A stretch of 64,000 nt of DNA from Bradyrhizobium sp. ORS 278 (GTDB lineage: Bacteria; Pseudomonadota; Alphaproteobacteria; Rhizobiales; Xanthobacteraceae): NCBI RefSeq assembly GCF_000026145.1, contig NC_009445.1, positions 5,176,501 to 5,240,500 on the forward strand, written 5' to 3'. A program made the translations under genes and the position numbers. The notes under the pieces were generated by a model. It was not told the origin of the DNA, did not search any database, and saw nothing but the letters and a program-made list of their open reading frames with translations. This document shows positions 40,876 to 48,990 of this stretch, in pieces (within the stretch, counting starts at the first letter, position 1; the number at the start of each line of letters is the position of its first letter).

Positions 40876-41283
40876 TCAGCCCTTGCCGATCGCCGTCTTC
40901 AACAAATGCAGGCTCTTGCCGTAGAGCGACGTCGCCGCCGCGTAGTCCATCTGGTTGGCGGAGACCTTCAGCATCTCCTCCTCGAGGCTCACGGCATTGC
41001 CGGCGGGCCGCGTCTGAAATCCGATCTTGCGATTCTGGTCGAAGCTCGCGCTGTCACCCGAGGCCGGGGTGATGTGCGCGGCGCTGGTGCGTGTCAGCGA
41101 CAGCGGGGCGAAGCCTCCCACCGACTGACCGGTTGAATCGAACTTCGGCTCAACTAGATCCTTCGGCTTGAAGTTCGGCGTGTCCGAGTTGGAGACGTTC
41201 TCCGACAGCACGCGCTGGCGCTCCTGGTGCCATTGCATCTTGGTGCGCAATGCCGACAGCACTGGGATATCGTTGATGGACAT
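40876..41283 (-). CDS. flgB: Proximal rod protein FlgB
   Basis: A 135-residue rod protein beginning MSINDIPVLSALRTKMQWHQERQ and QRVLSENVSNSDTPNFKPKDL. The C-terminal half has VSLEEEMLKVSANQMDYAAAT. First gene of flgB-flgC-fliE-fliQ-fliR-flhB (minus strand). A CtrA-type box lies 64 bases upstream. Confidence 0.96.
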   Translation of the reverse strand: MSINDIPVLSALRTKMQWHQERQRVLSENVSNSDTPNFKPKDLVEPKFDSTGQSVGGFAPLSLTRTSAAHITPASGDSASFDQNRKIGFQTRPAGNAVSLEEEMLKVSANQMDYAAATSLYGKSLHLLKTAIGKG

Positions 41284-41346
41284 TGCGTCGCTCGGTTGTG
41301 TCCGACTACCGGACGTTTTCGGTAGGTAGAAATTGCCGCGCTTATG

Positions 41347-41362
41347 GTTAATGAACAGTTAA
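41347..41362 (-). promoter_or_regulatory. CtrA box of the flgB operon
   Basis: On the minus strand the sequence reads TTAACTGTTCATTAAC: TTAA, seven bases, TTAAC, an exact full-length CtrA consensus. It lies 64 bases before the flgB start, as in class II flagellar promoters of Caulobacter. CckA, which activates CtrA, is encoded about 4 kb away. Confidence 0.82.
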
Positions 41363-41402
41363 GAAACGATGCGCTGCCCCCCGGGACTATCCCGGGGTTT
41401 TG

Positions 41403-41420
41403 ACACTTTCTTAGGAAAGT
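41403..41420. other. Hairpin in the flgB-fliO intergenic region
   Basis: CACTTTC (41404-41410) and GAAAGTG (41415-41421) form a seven-base-pair stem with a TTAG loop. No clear role. The rest of 41284-41671 holds the two divergent leaders. Confidence 0.4.
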
Positions 41421-41582
41421 GCTGGCTTTTCGCTCGAAGGGTGCACCAATCCGGGACGGTGGGCGCGGCCAAGAAGTCGTTTTGGCCCGGCCGATTCATG
41501 GGTTATTAAGATACCAAGCGGCAGATCCTGCCGTTTTGCGTTAACGGGTTGGTTCCGGTTCTGAAAGCCTCGTTTCACTGAC

Positions 41583-41630
41583 GCTTGCGTGTTGGCAGAC
41601 TTGCGTGTCGGCAAACTTGCGTGTCGGACA
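41583..41630. repeat. Triplicate 16-bp tandem repeat upstream of fliO
   Basis: Three adjacent 16-base units of the form ACTTGCGTGTCGGCAA (with one to three differences) lie 42-89 bases before the fliO start. It may be a leader element or simple replication slippage. Confidence 0.65.
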
Positions 41631-41671
41631 GGAGAGACTTCGAAAGGACGCGGTATTTGCCGGGGACAGAG

Positions 41672-42721
41672 ATGCAGGCGCTGACGTTCTTCTTCGCATT
41701 CGTGGCCGTGCTGGCCCTGATCGGCCTTGCCGCATGGCTGGTTCGCCGATTCGCCGGCAATCGCCTCGGCACCAACCCGAATCGCGGCCGCATGCCCCGG
41801 CTGGCCGTGATCGATGCCGCCGCCGTCGATGGCCGCCGCCGCCTCGTGCTGGTGCGTCGAGACAACATCGAGCATCTGCTGATGATCGGCGGCCCGACCG
41901 ACATCGTGGTCGAATCCAACATCGTGCGCGCGATGCCGGCCCGCGAGCAGCTGCCGCAGCGGCCCGGCCTCAATGCCGAGCAGCCGGCGGCGCGCATCGC
42001 GCCCGTGCAGGACATGCCCGCCTGGAACGAACCCGAGCCGAAGCCCGAGGCCGCCGAGCTGGCCGAGGTTCCGGTTCCCGAGCTGCCGCCGCGTCCGCAG
42101 CGTCCATCATTCATCGACGAGGTCCGCCGCACTGTGCCGGCCGCGGCCGAGCGGCGCGAGCCGCCGCCCCCCTTCCCGCCAGAGCCTCCGCTGCCGCCGC
42201 GGCGCCCGCGTCAGGACGTGCGCGCCGAGCCGCGCGTGGCCGATGAGCCGCGCCTGGAGCCGCGTCCCGAGCGGGTCATCCCGCGCAGCGAGCAGGCCAT
42301 GCCGCGCCCGCTCCGGCCCGCCGAGCCGCAGCGCCAGGCCGAAGCGGCCCGCGCGCCGGAGGGCCCGCGGCTGCCGCCGGTCCGTGCCGCCGAGCGTGCC
42401 GAACGGATCGAGCCGGCCGAGCGGGTGGCTGCGCCACCTCCGCCGCCGGTCGCGCAGATGCCGTCTCCGCCCCCGGCGCCGCCAGCGCCGCCGCCGGTCG
42501 ATCAGAGCGCCGAGGCCAATCTGGCCGAGATGGCGCAGCGGCTCGAGGCTGCGTTGCGCCGACCGAGCGCGGACGCGCCCGCACCAGGCGGCCCGGCGGC
42601 GCTCCGCCCCGCGCGCGGCGAGCCGGCGGCAGCGTCCGCCCCCGCGCCGGTGAAGACCAGCTTCGAGAACCTGGAGGACGAGATGGCTTCGCTGCTCGGC
42701 CGCCCGAAGTCCTCGCAGTGA
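41672..42721 (+). CDS. fliO: FliO-like flagellar export protein with a very long Pro-rich tail
   Basis: A 349-residue protein. The first 90 residues are FliO-like: membrane segment LTFFFAFVAVLALIGLAAWLV, then the RLAVIDAAAVDGRRRLVLVRRDN and HLLMIGGPTDIVVE core. Residues 110-320 are a Pro/Ala/Arg-rich cytoplasmic tail (PPPPFPPEPPLPPRRPRQ, PPPAPPAPPPVDQSAEANLA). The family norm is near 100-130 residues. The start at 41672 follows the repeat. The stop overlaps the fliP GTG by one codon-shifted base pair (GTGA). Confidence 0.87.
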   Translation: MQALTFFFAFVAVLALIGLAAWLVRRFAGNRLGTNPNRGRMPRLAVIDAAAVDGRRRLVLVRRDNIEHLLMIGGPTDIVVESNIVRAMPAREQLPQRPGLNAEQPAARIAPVQDMPAWNEPEPKPEAAELAEVPVPELPPRPQRPSFIDEVRRTVPAAAERREPPPPFPPEPPLPPRRPRQDVRAEPRVADEPRLEPRPERVIPRSEQAMPRPLRPAEPQRQAEAARAPEGPRLPPVRAAERAERIEPAERVAAPPPPPVAQMPSPPPAPPAPPPVDQSAEANLAEMAQRLEAALRRPSADAPAPGGPAALRPARGEPAAASAPAPVKTSFENLEDEMASLLGRPKSSQ

Positions 42722-43473
42722 GATCGGCGAGCTTCCCGCGTAGAGTTCTCTTCTTCGCTGTCCTGATTGCCGCCGGCGCGTTCGCGGGGAGCGTGGCTGC
42801 GCAGGACATCAGCATCAATCTCGGCGGCGCCGGGGGTGGCGGCGTCACCGAGCGTGCGGTCCAACTGATCGCCTTGCTCACGGTGCTGTCGATCGCGCCG
42901 TCGATCCTGGTCATGATGACGTCGTTCACGCGCATCGTGGTCGTGCTGTCGCTGCTGCGTACCGCCATGGGCACGGCGACCGCGCCGCCCAACTCGGTGA
43001 TCATCGCGCTGGCGATGTTCCTGACCGCCTTCGTGATGGGGCCGGTGCTGCAGAAATCCTATGACGACGGCGTCCGTCCCTTGATCGAGAACCAGATCAC
43101 CGTCGAGGACGCGCTGCAGCGCGCCTCGGTGCCGCTGCGCGGCTTCATGCAGAAGAACGTGCGCGAGAAGGACCTGAAGCTGTTCATGGACCTCTCCGGC
43201 GAGGCGCCGCCGGCGACGCCCGACGAGCTGTCGCTGCGCATCCTGGTGCCGGCGTTCATGATCTCCGAGCTCAAGCGCGCCTTCGAGATCGGCTTCCTGC
43301 TGTTCCTGCCGTTCCTGATCATCGACCTCGTCGTCGCCTCGGTGCTGATGTCGATGGGCATGATGATGCTGCCGCCAGTCGTCGTGTCGCTGCCGTTCAA
43401 GCTGATCTTCTTCGTCCTGGTCGACGGCTGGTCGCTGGTCGCGGGCAGTTTGGTGCAGAGCTACGGGGGGTAG
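42718..43473 (+). CDS. fliP: Flagellar type III export protein FliP
   Basis: A 251-residue protein with a cleavable signal (VLFFAVLIAAGAFAGSVAA) and export-gate motifs SIAPSILVMMTSFTRIVVVLSLLRTAMGT in pieces, NSVIIALAMFLTAFVMGP, ILVPAFMISELKRAFEIGF and VLMSMGMMMLPP. GTG start overlaps the fliO stop. The last 19 bases before the stop are repeated 213 bp downstream around a palindromic element. Confidence 0.95.
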   Translation: MRSASFPRRVLFFAVLIAAGAFAGSVAAQDISINLGGAGGGGVTERAVQLIALLTVLSIAPSILVMMTSFTRIVVVLSLLRTAMGTATAPPNSVIIALAMFLTAFVMGPVLQKSYDDGVRPLIENQITVEDALQRASVPLRGFMQKNVREKDLKLFMDLSGEAPPATPDELSLRILVPAFMISELKRAFEIGFLLFLPFLIIDLVVASVLMSMGMMMLPPVVVSLPFKLIFFVLVDGWSLVAGSLVQSYGG

Positions 43474-43682
43474 ATCAGCGGCGGCTCGTCGGCCTGCGTT
43501 GTGGCGTCAGCACCTCGTAGCCCGGATGAGCGTCAGCCGACGCCACTTCGGCGTCGGCGATAGCGACATCCGGGTTCACCGGCACAGCTCGTGAGAACCC
43601 GGATATCGCGTCCGCCTCCGCCCTCCGGGCGCAGGCTTCCGCTCATCCGGGCTACGCTTCTGCTGGTGCAGAGCTACGGGGG
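43451..43682. mobile_element. Palindromic insert flanked by a 19-bp direct repeat at the end of fliP
   Basis: TGGTGCAGAGCTACGGGGG occurs at 43451-43469, where it encodes the last residues of FliP. It occurs again at 43664-43682, where the reading would again be LVQSYGG and stop. Between them lies a 194-base element whose outer arms, CGTAGCCCGGATGAGCG (43516-43532) and CGCTCATCCGGGCTACG (43640-43656), are perfect 17-base inverted copies. This looks like a small non-coding mobile element with target-site duplication, but a tandem duplication could also give this. Confidence 0.8.
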
Positions 43683-43694
43683 TTAGCGGCCGGC

Positions 43695-43856
43695 GTAACC
43701 ACCGTCATTCCGGGGCAAGGCCGGAGGCCTTGAGCCCGGAATCTCGAGCCTGTCTTGCGTCGATGCCAAACCAGCTCGGGATTCCGGGTTCAATCGTCCA
43801 TGCGCAGCCGCTTCGCGGCTCCGCATCGACGATTGCCTCGGAATGACGGTGAACAA
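43695..43856. repeat. GTCATTCCGGGG palindromic repeat
   Basis: ACCGTCATTCCGGGGC at about 43701 is mirrored by CTCGGAATGACGGTG near 43838-43853, with inner arms such as CAATCGTCCATGCGC/CGCATCGACGATTG. It is the same family as the repeat at 27433. Confidence 0.8.
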
Positions 43857-43880
43857 CCAGCCTTCTGCTCTGCGCCGAGA

Positions 43881-46800
43881 TCAACGGCCCGCGATGGCCT
43901 GCTTGACGCCCTGGATGCGCGGCAGGGCGCCGGTCGACTCCGACGGCGCCTTCGCCGCATCCTTGCCTTCCGGCTTGCCGGTGGCGTCGGGGAAGCGCGC
44001 CTTCATGTCGCGCAGGAAGCCGTCGAGCGTGTCGACACCGGCCGCCATCTTGGCGATCTGGGCGAACTCCGCGCTCGAGCCGCTGGCCGGCTTGCTGGCG
44101 ACGTCGAAGGCGATCTTGTCGGCCTCGCCGGTCATCAGCGGCGCGTATTTCTCACGGAAGCGCGCCAGGCCGATCGCGTCATCCGCCAGCGCGTAGCCGA
44201 CGACGGCGCGCAGGATGTCGCCGCGCTCGGCCGGATTGAGCGGACGGAAATCGCGCCAGCGGTCGCCGTAATACAGCTCGATCTGCTCGGAGGCCTCGCG
44301 CCAGCGCCGCGATGCCCAATAGATGTCGGAGCGTAGCCGAATCGCCTCGCGCCCGGCGACATTGGTGATGATGTCGAGCCCGAGATCGTGGCGGCCGATG
44401 TCGCTGTTGGCGCGCGCCTCGAGCAGCAGCCGCTGCTGGCGCAGCTCGCCGGAGAGATCGGCGATGCGGGTGGTGCGCAGCGCCTCGAGCGCGCGATCGG
44501 GCTTGCGGTTGGTGAGATAGACCATCGCCAGGCGCGCGGCGACCTGGGCGCGCGCCGCACCTTCGAGGCGGCGGTCGACCTGATATTGCAGCAGCTCGGC
44601 GGCCTGGTCGAGCAGGTCGATGCCGACCAGGCGGTCGGCGAGCTTGCGGATCATCTCGTCGCCGCGGCGGCCGATCGGGGTCAGCTCGCGAAAGCCGTAG
44701 AAGATGCTGAGCGCATCGACCGGCGGCAGGTCGTCGGCCTTGCCGCCGAGGAAGAGCTGCGAGAACAGCTTCTGCGCGGCGTCCTGGGCCTGGCGCGCCA
44801 TGTCGGAGTTCGGCATCAGGCGGCTCGCCATGCGCGCGGCCTCGAGCGAGTCGGCATAGCGCCCGGCCTCCTCATAGAGCTGCGCCATCATCTGCAGGGT
44901 CTGCACCTCGACGGCGTCGCCGCGCCATGTCGCCTGCAGCGTCTCCAATTCCTTCAGCGCTTCGGCCGGCTTGATCTCGCCGCGCTTCTGCAGCAGCCTG
45001 ATCTCGAACAGCTTCGCCTCGGCGGCGGCCATGCGGTCGTTGGAGTTGATGGCGGCGCGATACTCGTCGAGCGCATCCTTCTCCTGCGCCATCGCCTCGG
45101 CGAGGCGGCCGCGCAGCACCGCGACGTCGGGCTTCATGTCCGCGGGCACGCCGATCACGTCGAGCTCGGCGCGGCGCTTGGCGGCCCCGGCGAAATCCTT
45201 GATCTCGAGCGACGACTTCATCGCGTCCGCGATCACCAGGCGCTGCAGGTCGAGCGGCAGCGACGCGATCGCGAACTCGACGTTCTTCAGCTTCTCGCGC
45301 GCATCGGCGAACTTGCCCTGCCGTGCAAAGGCAAGGCCCTTCCACATCTGCGAATCGAAATTGTTGCCGATCGAGGAGGTCGCGAGATCTTTCAGCCCCT
45401 GGTCCGGCCGTCCCATCAGGATGCTGGCGACCGCATGGATCATCAGCATCGCCGTCTCGTCGGTGCGCGGATCGTCGTCGGAGATCATCAGATTGGTGAT
45501 GCCGCGCGCCTCTGGATACATGCCGCGCGCCATGTAGAAGCGCGCCAGCGCCAGCCGCGCCTGGGCGCGGCGCTCCGGATCGGCCTCGGCGGTGGCCTTG
45601 ATCAGCATGTCCTGCCGCGGCACGAATGGCTGAGTCTGGTTCTGCTGCCATTCGTCGATGTCGAACATCGGCCGGACCGCAGTCGGCGCCCGCTCCGGCG
45701 AGAAGCCGATCGACGACAAGGTCAGGCCGCCCGGCCGGCCCAGGATCACCTTGTCCGGCGCGATCTCGACGGCGATGTCGTCGGAGTTCGGCCGCACGGC
45801 GATGCCGTGAATGGAATCGAGCAAAGACAGGTCGACGAAGTCCTGGCGCTTGATGAAGCCGCGGATCGGCGGCGGTGCGGTCACCACCAGCAGCGTGTCG
45901 CCGGCGTCGGGATCGGTCATCCGGTGCAGCATCCCGGCGCCAGGGTTGGCGAGCGGGATCATCACATTGGCAAGGGCGGGATCGGTGACGTTGCGCATCA
46001 CCATCAGCGGCTGCTGATTGGCCAGACCCTTGTCAGCGAAGGACAGGGTCCAGCTGCGACCGCCGTCGTCGCTGCCGAGCGAATGCATCTGCGGCCGGTT
46101 GAGACGGATGCGGATCGCCTGCCCCTTGTCGAGCGGCATCCGGCTGACCTCGCCGATGATGGCGCCGCCCTTGGCGCGGATCGGCTCGAGGTCGATCGGC
46201 TTGGTGGAATCGAGCACCATCCAAACCGTGTCGCCACGGCGGAACAGTGCCGCCGGCGTGACCTGGCCGAAGCCGAAAGTCAGGCGCAGGCCCTCGCTGT
46301 CGCGCAGCGCCTCCAATGTCGCCGCGCCGTTCGCGGCCATCTCGGCCGGCTTCTCCATCGGCTTGGCCGTCTCGCCGTTGGCTTGTTCAGGCTTGGCGGC
46401 CTCGGGCTTCGCCGGTTCCGCCTTCACCATGTCGGCCTTGGGAGTCTCGACCTTGGCGACCTCGGACTTGGGTGCTTCGAACTTGGGCGTCTCGGACTTC
46501 GGTGCCTCGGGCTTCGGTGCCTCGGACGCGGCTTCGGCTTTCATCGGGGCAGGAGCAGCGGCCTGCGCCGGCTCGGCGGCAGGCTCCGTCGCCGGCGCCG
46601 CGATGGCGGGCTTGGCCTCCGCCTTCATCTCCTTGGCAATGGTCTCGGAGGTCGGCGGCACGAGCTCGGGCTGAACCGCGGCCTTGGGCTTCTCGCCATT
46701 GGGCTTCTCCGCGGTGGCCTTCTCGGCAGCCGGCTTCTCCGCCGGGGCCTTGGCGCCGGGCAGCGTGTCCGAGGACATCGCGGCCACCTTCTTGTCGGGC

Positions 46801-47630
46801 TGCTGATAGGCGACGTCGATATTGTAGTTCTTCTCCTCGCGGAAGGCGTGGACGTCGACCTCGCCAATCAGGCCGATCTCGACCACGGTCTTGCTGCCCT
46901 CGATGCGCTGGTTGATCGCGGCGACATTCGGCGGCGACACGATCTTGGCATCGGCGAGATCGAAATTGAGGGGCGCGGTGAAGTACAGCGACATCTTCTG
47001 GTCGCTCAGCACCGAGGAGATGCCGACGCCATCCGGAATCTCGAACACGAAGCGCACGAAGGTCGGCTGCACCAGCGCGCGCACCCGGATCGGCGGCCGC
47101 CGCTTGGATTCCGCCTCGGCCCGCTGCAGCCGCAGCGCCCGCTCGGCCGCACGCGCGCGCTCGGCGAGCTCGCGCACGACCTCGGCCGGCAGCGGCGGCG
47201 GCGCGCCCGTCCAGCTGTCCGGCAACAGATCGATGAAGACGCGCTCGCCCGCGACCATGGTGTTGACGCGCACCTTGCGCGACAGCGACAGCCGCAGCGC
47301 CGAGCCGTCCGGATCGCCGCGCGCCGAGGAGATGTAGTCCGGTGCCGCATCGACCCAGCGGTCGATCGGCACATTGGCCGGACGGTCGAACCTGACCAGC
47401 AGGATCGAGCCCGCGGTGGTGACGTCGGCACCGACATCCTCGGAGAATTTCAGCACCAGCCGCGCATAGCCGTTCTGGGCCGACAGGCTCGCCTCGCCCG
47501 GCACCGGAGCCGCACCCGCCGCGACCGTCGACAGCATCAGTCCGATCAGGATGGCCGACAGCAGCGCAAGGCCGGCGCGCACGCGCGCGCGGGCCTGCGA
47601 CCGCAATCCATTGGGAGTCGTGCGCGCCAT
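43881..47630 (-). CDS. Large exported TPR protein in the flagellar operon
   Basis: A 1249-residue protein with a signal peptide (GLALLSAILIGLMLSTVAAG). An AMIN-like N-terminal region (YARLVLKFSEDVGADV, SILLVRFDRPANVPIDRW) is followed by a long Ala/Glu/Lys/Pro tract (residues about 290-450; EAPKPEAPKSETPKFEAPKS). The C-terminal half is a helical-repeat region (ARLALARFYMARGMYPEARG, YRAAINSNDRMAAAEAKLFE, YEEAGRYADSLEAARMA, TPR-like). Last gene of fliL-fliM-DUF6468-motE-TPR. By position it could act in flagellar motor assembly like rhizobial MotC, but there is no sequence proof. Confidence 0.8.
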   Translation of the reverse strand: MARTTPNGLRSQARARVRAGLALLSAILIGLMLSTVAAGAAPVPGEASLSAQNGYARLVLKFSEDVGADVTTAGSILLVRFDRPANVPIDRWVDAAPDYISSARGDPDGSALRLSLSRKVRVNTMVAGERVFIDLLPDSWTGAPPPLPAEVVRELAERARAAERALRLQRAEAESKRRPPIRVRALVQPTFVRFVFEIPDGVGISSVLSDQKMSLYFTAPLNFDLADAKIVSPPNVAAINQRIEGSKTVVEIGLIGEVDVHAFREEKNYNIDVAYQQPDKKVAAMSSDTLPGAKAPAEKPAAEKATAEKPNGEKPKAAVQPELVPPTSETIAKEMKAEAKPAIAAPATEPAAEPAQAAAPAPMKAEAASEAPKPEAPKSETPKFEAPKSEVAKVETPKADMVKAEPAKPEAAKPEQANGETAKPMEKPAEMAANGAATLEALRDSEGLRLTFGFGQVTPAALFRRGDTVWMVLDSTKPIDLEPIRAKGGAIIGEVSRMPLDKGQAIRIRLNRPQMHSLGSDDGGRSWTLSFADKGLANQQPLMVMRNVTDPALANVMIPLANPGAGMLHRMTDPDAGDTLLVVTAPPPIRGFIKRQDFVDLSLLDSIHGIAVRPNSDDIAVEIAPDKVILGRPGGLTLSSIGFSPERAPTAVRPMFDIDEWQQNQTQPFVPRQDMLIKATAEADPERRAQARLALARFYMARGMYPEARGITNLMISDDDPRTDETAMLMIHAVASILMGRPDQGLKDLATSSIGNNFDSQMWKGLAFARQGKFADAREKLKNVEFAIASLPLDLQRLVIADAMKSSLEIKDFAGAAKRRAELDVIGVPADMKPDVAVLRGRLAEAMAQEKDALDEYRAAINSNDRMAAAEAKLFEIRLLQKRGEIKPAEALKELETLQATWRGDAVEVQTLQMMAQLYEEAGRYADSLEAARMASRLMPNSDMARQAQDAAQKLFSQLFLGGKADDLPPVDALSIFYGFRELTPIGRRGDEMIRKLADRLVGIDLLDQAAELLQYQVDRRLEGAARAQVAARLAMVYLTNRKPDRALEALRTTRIADLSGELRQQRLLLEARANSDIGRHDLGLDIITNVAGREAIRLRSDIYWASRRWREASEQIELYYGDRWRDFRPLNPAERGDILRAVVGYALADDAIGLARFREKYAPLMTGEADKIAFDVASKPASGSSAEFAQIAKMAAGVDTLDGFLRDMKARFPDATGKPEGKDAAKAPSESTGALPRIQGVKQAIAGR

Positions 47631-47734
47631 GGTCACAAGCTTCCAGTTCGATATCCGCTGACTTGACGGATACGCCTGCCCCGCCACGCCGGAAGTCTAG
47701 GAGCCGGCGTTTAAGGGGGCATTAAACATGCGGC

Positions 47735-48505
47735 TCAATTGCTTTTCACAGGCACGATCTTGCCTTCGATCTTCGGCAGCTCGGCGCTCGCCTCGGGCTT
47801 TTCGGCGCCGGCCCGGCGCGCGAGCTCGACGGTGAGCCGCTCGGCCGCCTCCGGCGACATCAGGCCGAGAATGTCCGACATCTTGCGCGGCGCGATCTGC
47901 GAGGCGATCTCGATCAGCACGGACATTTCGAGCCGGTCGAAGACCTTGGCGGCATCCTTCGGCTTCATACCCTCGTACATCGTGACGATGCTCTTGAAGC
48001 GGGCGTTGTCGGCCTCGGTCTTCGCAGCCTGCGCGCCCGAGATCCGGCTCTCGATCGCCTTCATCTCCTCGGTCTTCGACTGGATGCGCTGCTCGGCGGC
48101 CTTCAGAAGGCTCTCGCGAATGTCGATCTCGCGCTGGCGCGCTTCGAGCTCCTGGCGGCGCGACTGCAGCCGCTCGAGAATGGCCTTCTCCGCCGGCGAC
48201 ACCTGCTGCTGGTTCTCCTCCGGCTTGATCACGATGCCGTCGGGCTTGGTCTCGGGCGCGGCAGGCTTCGGCGCCTCTTCCTTCTTCTCCTTCGGCTCGC
48301 CATGGGTCGACCCGGTGACGATGTCATTGTCCTCGCGGCCCGGATAACCCAGGTTCTCCTGGGCCCAGGACCGCTTGGGGGCTTGCGGGTCATAGTCGAA
48401 CACGTAGCCGCCGTCGATCACGAGGCCGGCCACCTTCAGGACCGCGAGGCACGCCACCGCGATCAGGACGACGGGAATGACGCGGATGTTACGGAACGCA
48501 TTCAT
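47735..48505 (-). CDS. motE: MotE-like flagellar/motor chaperone protein
   Basis: A 256-residue protein: one N-terminal membrane segment (VIPVVLIAVACLAVLKVAGLV), a Glu/Pro-rich linker, a long coiled coil (AILERLQSRRQELEARQREI, LLKAAEQRIQSKTEEMKAIE). It also has the MgtE-N-like domain (VTMYEGMKPKDAAKVFDRL, LVEIASQIAPRKMSDILGLM). This is the layout of MotE from Rhizobiales, which stabilises the periplasmic MotC. Overlaps the upstream DUF6468 gene by 4 bases. Confidence 0.85.
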   Translation of the reverse strand: MNAFRNIRVIPVVLIAVACLAVLKVAGLVIDGGYVFDYDPQAPKRSWAQENLGYPGREDNDIVTGSTHGEPKEKKEEAPKPAAPETKPDGIVIKPEENQQQVSPAEKAILERLQSRRQELEARQREIDIRESLLKAAEQRIQSKTEEMKAIESRISGAQAAKTEADNARFKSIVTMYEGMKPKDAAKVFDRLEMSVLIEIASQIAPRKMSDILGLMSPEAAERLTVELARRAGAEKPEASAELPKIEGKIVPVKSN

Positions 48506-48990
48506 GCGGCAAGGCCACCGGTCCTTCGACGTTCAGAGAAGGCCTGCGCGGCCGCGGCGACCGCCTTGGCGCCGGAGACGCGCACCGGCTCGGTCGTGAT
48601 CGCCGGCACGGGCGCCGGTGCGGCCACCGGCTCGGGCGCGGCGGCGTCAGGCGAGGTGATCGGGCGCGCGGCGCTGGCGATGCGCGACAGGCGGCGAACC
48701 ACGCCGTCGCTCTCGGCGAGCTGCTTGCGCAGCTGATCCGACATCTGCGTCGCCGCGGCGAGCTGATTGCCGAGATTGTCGTTGACGTCGCGCACCGCGA
48801 GCTTGAGCCCGCCGATCGCGCGCTCGGCGATCTCGGTCGCGGTGATCAGCTCGGCGATGACGGCCTTGAGCGAATGCTCGTCCGCCTTCAGCCGCTTCAG
48901 CCGGGAGTTCAGCAGCATGCAATAGCCGATGGTCAGCACCAGAAGGACGGCCACCAGGCTTTCGATGATCAATCCGAGGGAGTGGTTCAT
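48502..48990 (-). CDS. DUF6468 flagellar-cluster membrane protein
   Basis: A 162-residue protein with one N-terminal membrane helix (LGLIIESLVAVLLVLTIGYCMLL), a coiled coil (LKRLKADEHSLKAVIAELI, AERAIGGLKLAVRDVNDNL) and a Pro/Ala-rich tail. It sits between fliM and motE, the usual position of DUF6468 in alphaproteobacteria. The ATG overlaps the fliM stop (ATGA). Function unknown. Confidence 0.8.
   Translation of the reverse strand: MNHSLGLIIESLVAVLLVLTIGYCMLLNSRLKRLKADEHSLKAVIAELITATEIAERAIGGLKLAVRDVNDNLGNQLAAATQMSDQLRKQLAESDGVVRRLSRIASAARPITSPDAAAPEPVAAPAPVPAITTEPVRVSGAKAVAAAAQAFSERRRTGGLAA

Noticed and set aside
41583..41630. CRISPR-like array
   Set aside because: Only three contiguous 16-base units without spacers; a simple tandem repeat.
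44388..47666. Plus-strand open frame opposite the TPR protein
   Set aside because: It is the complement of a repetitive coding gene; composition is His/Leu/Arg-rich shadow sequence.
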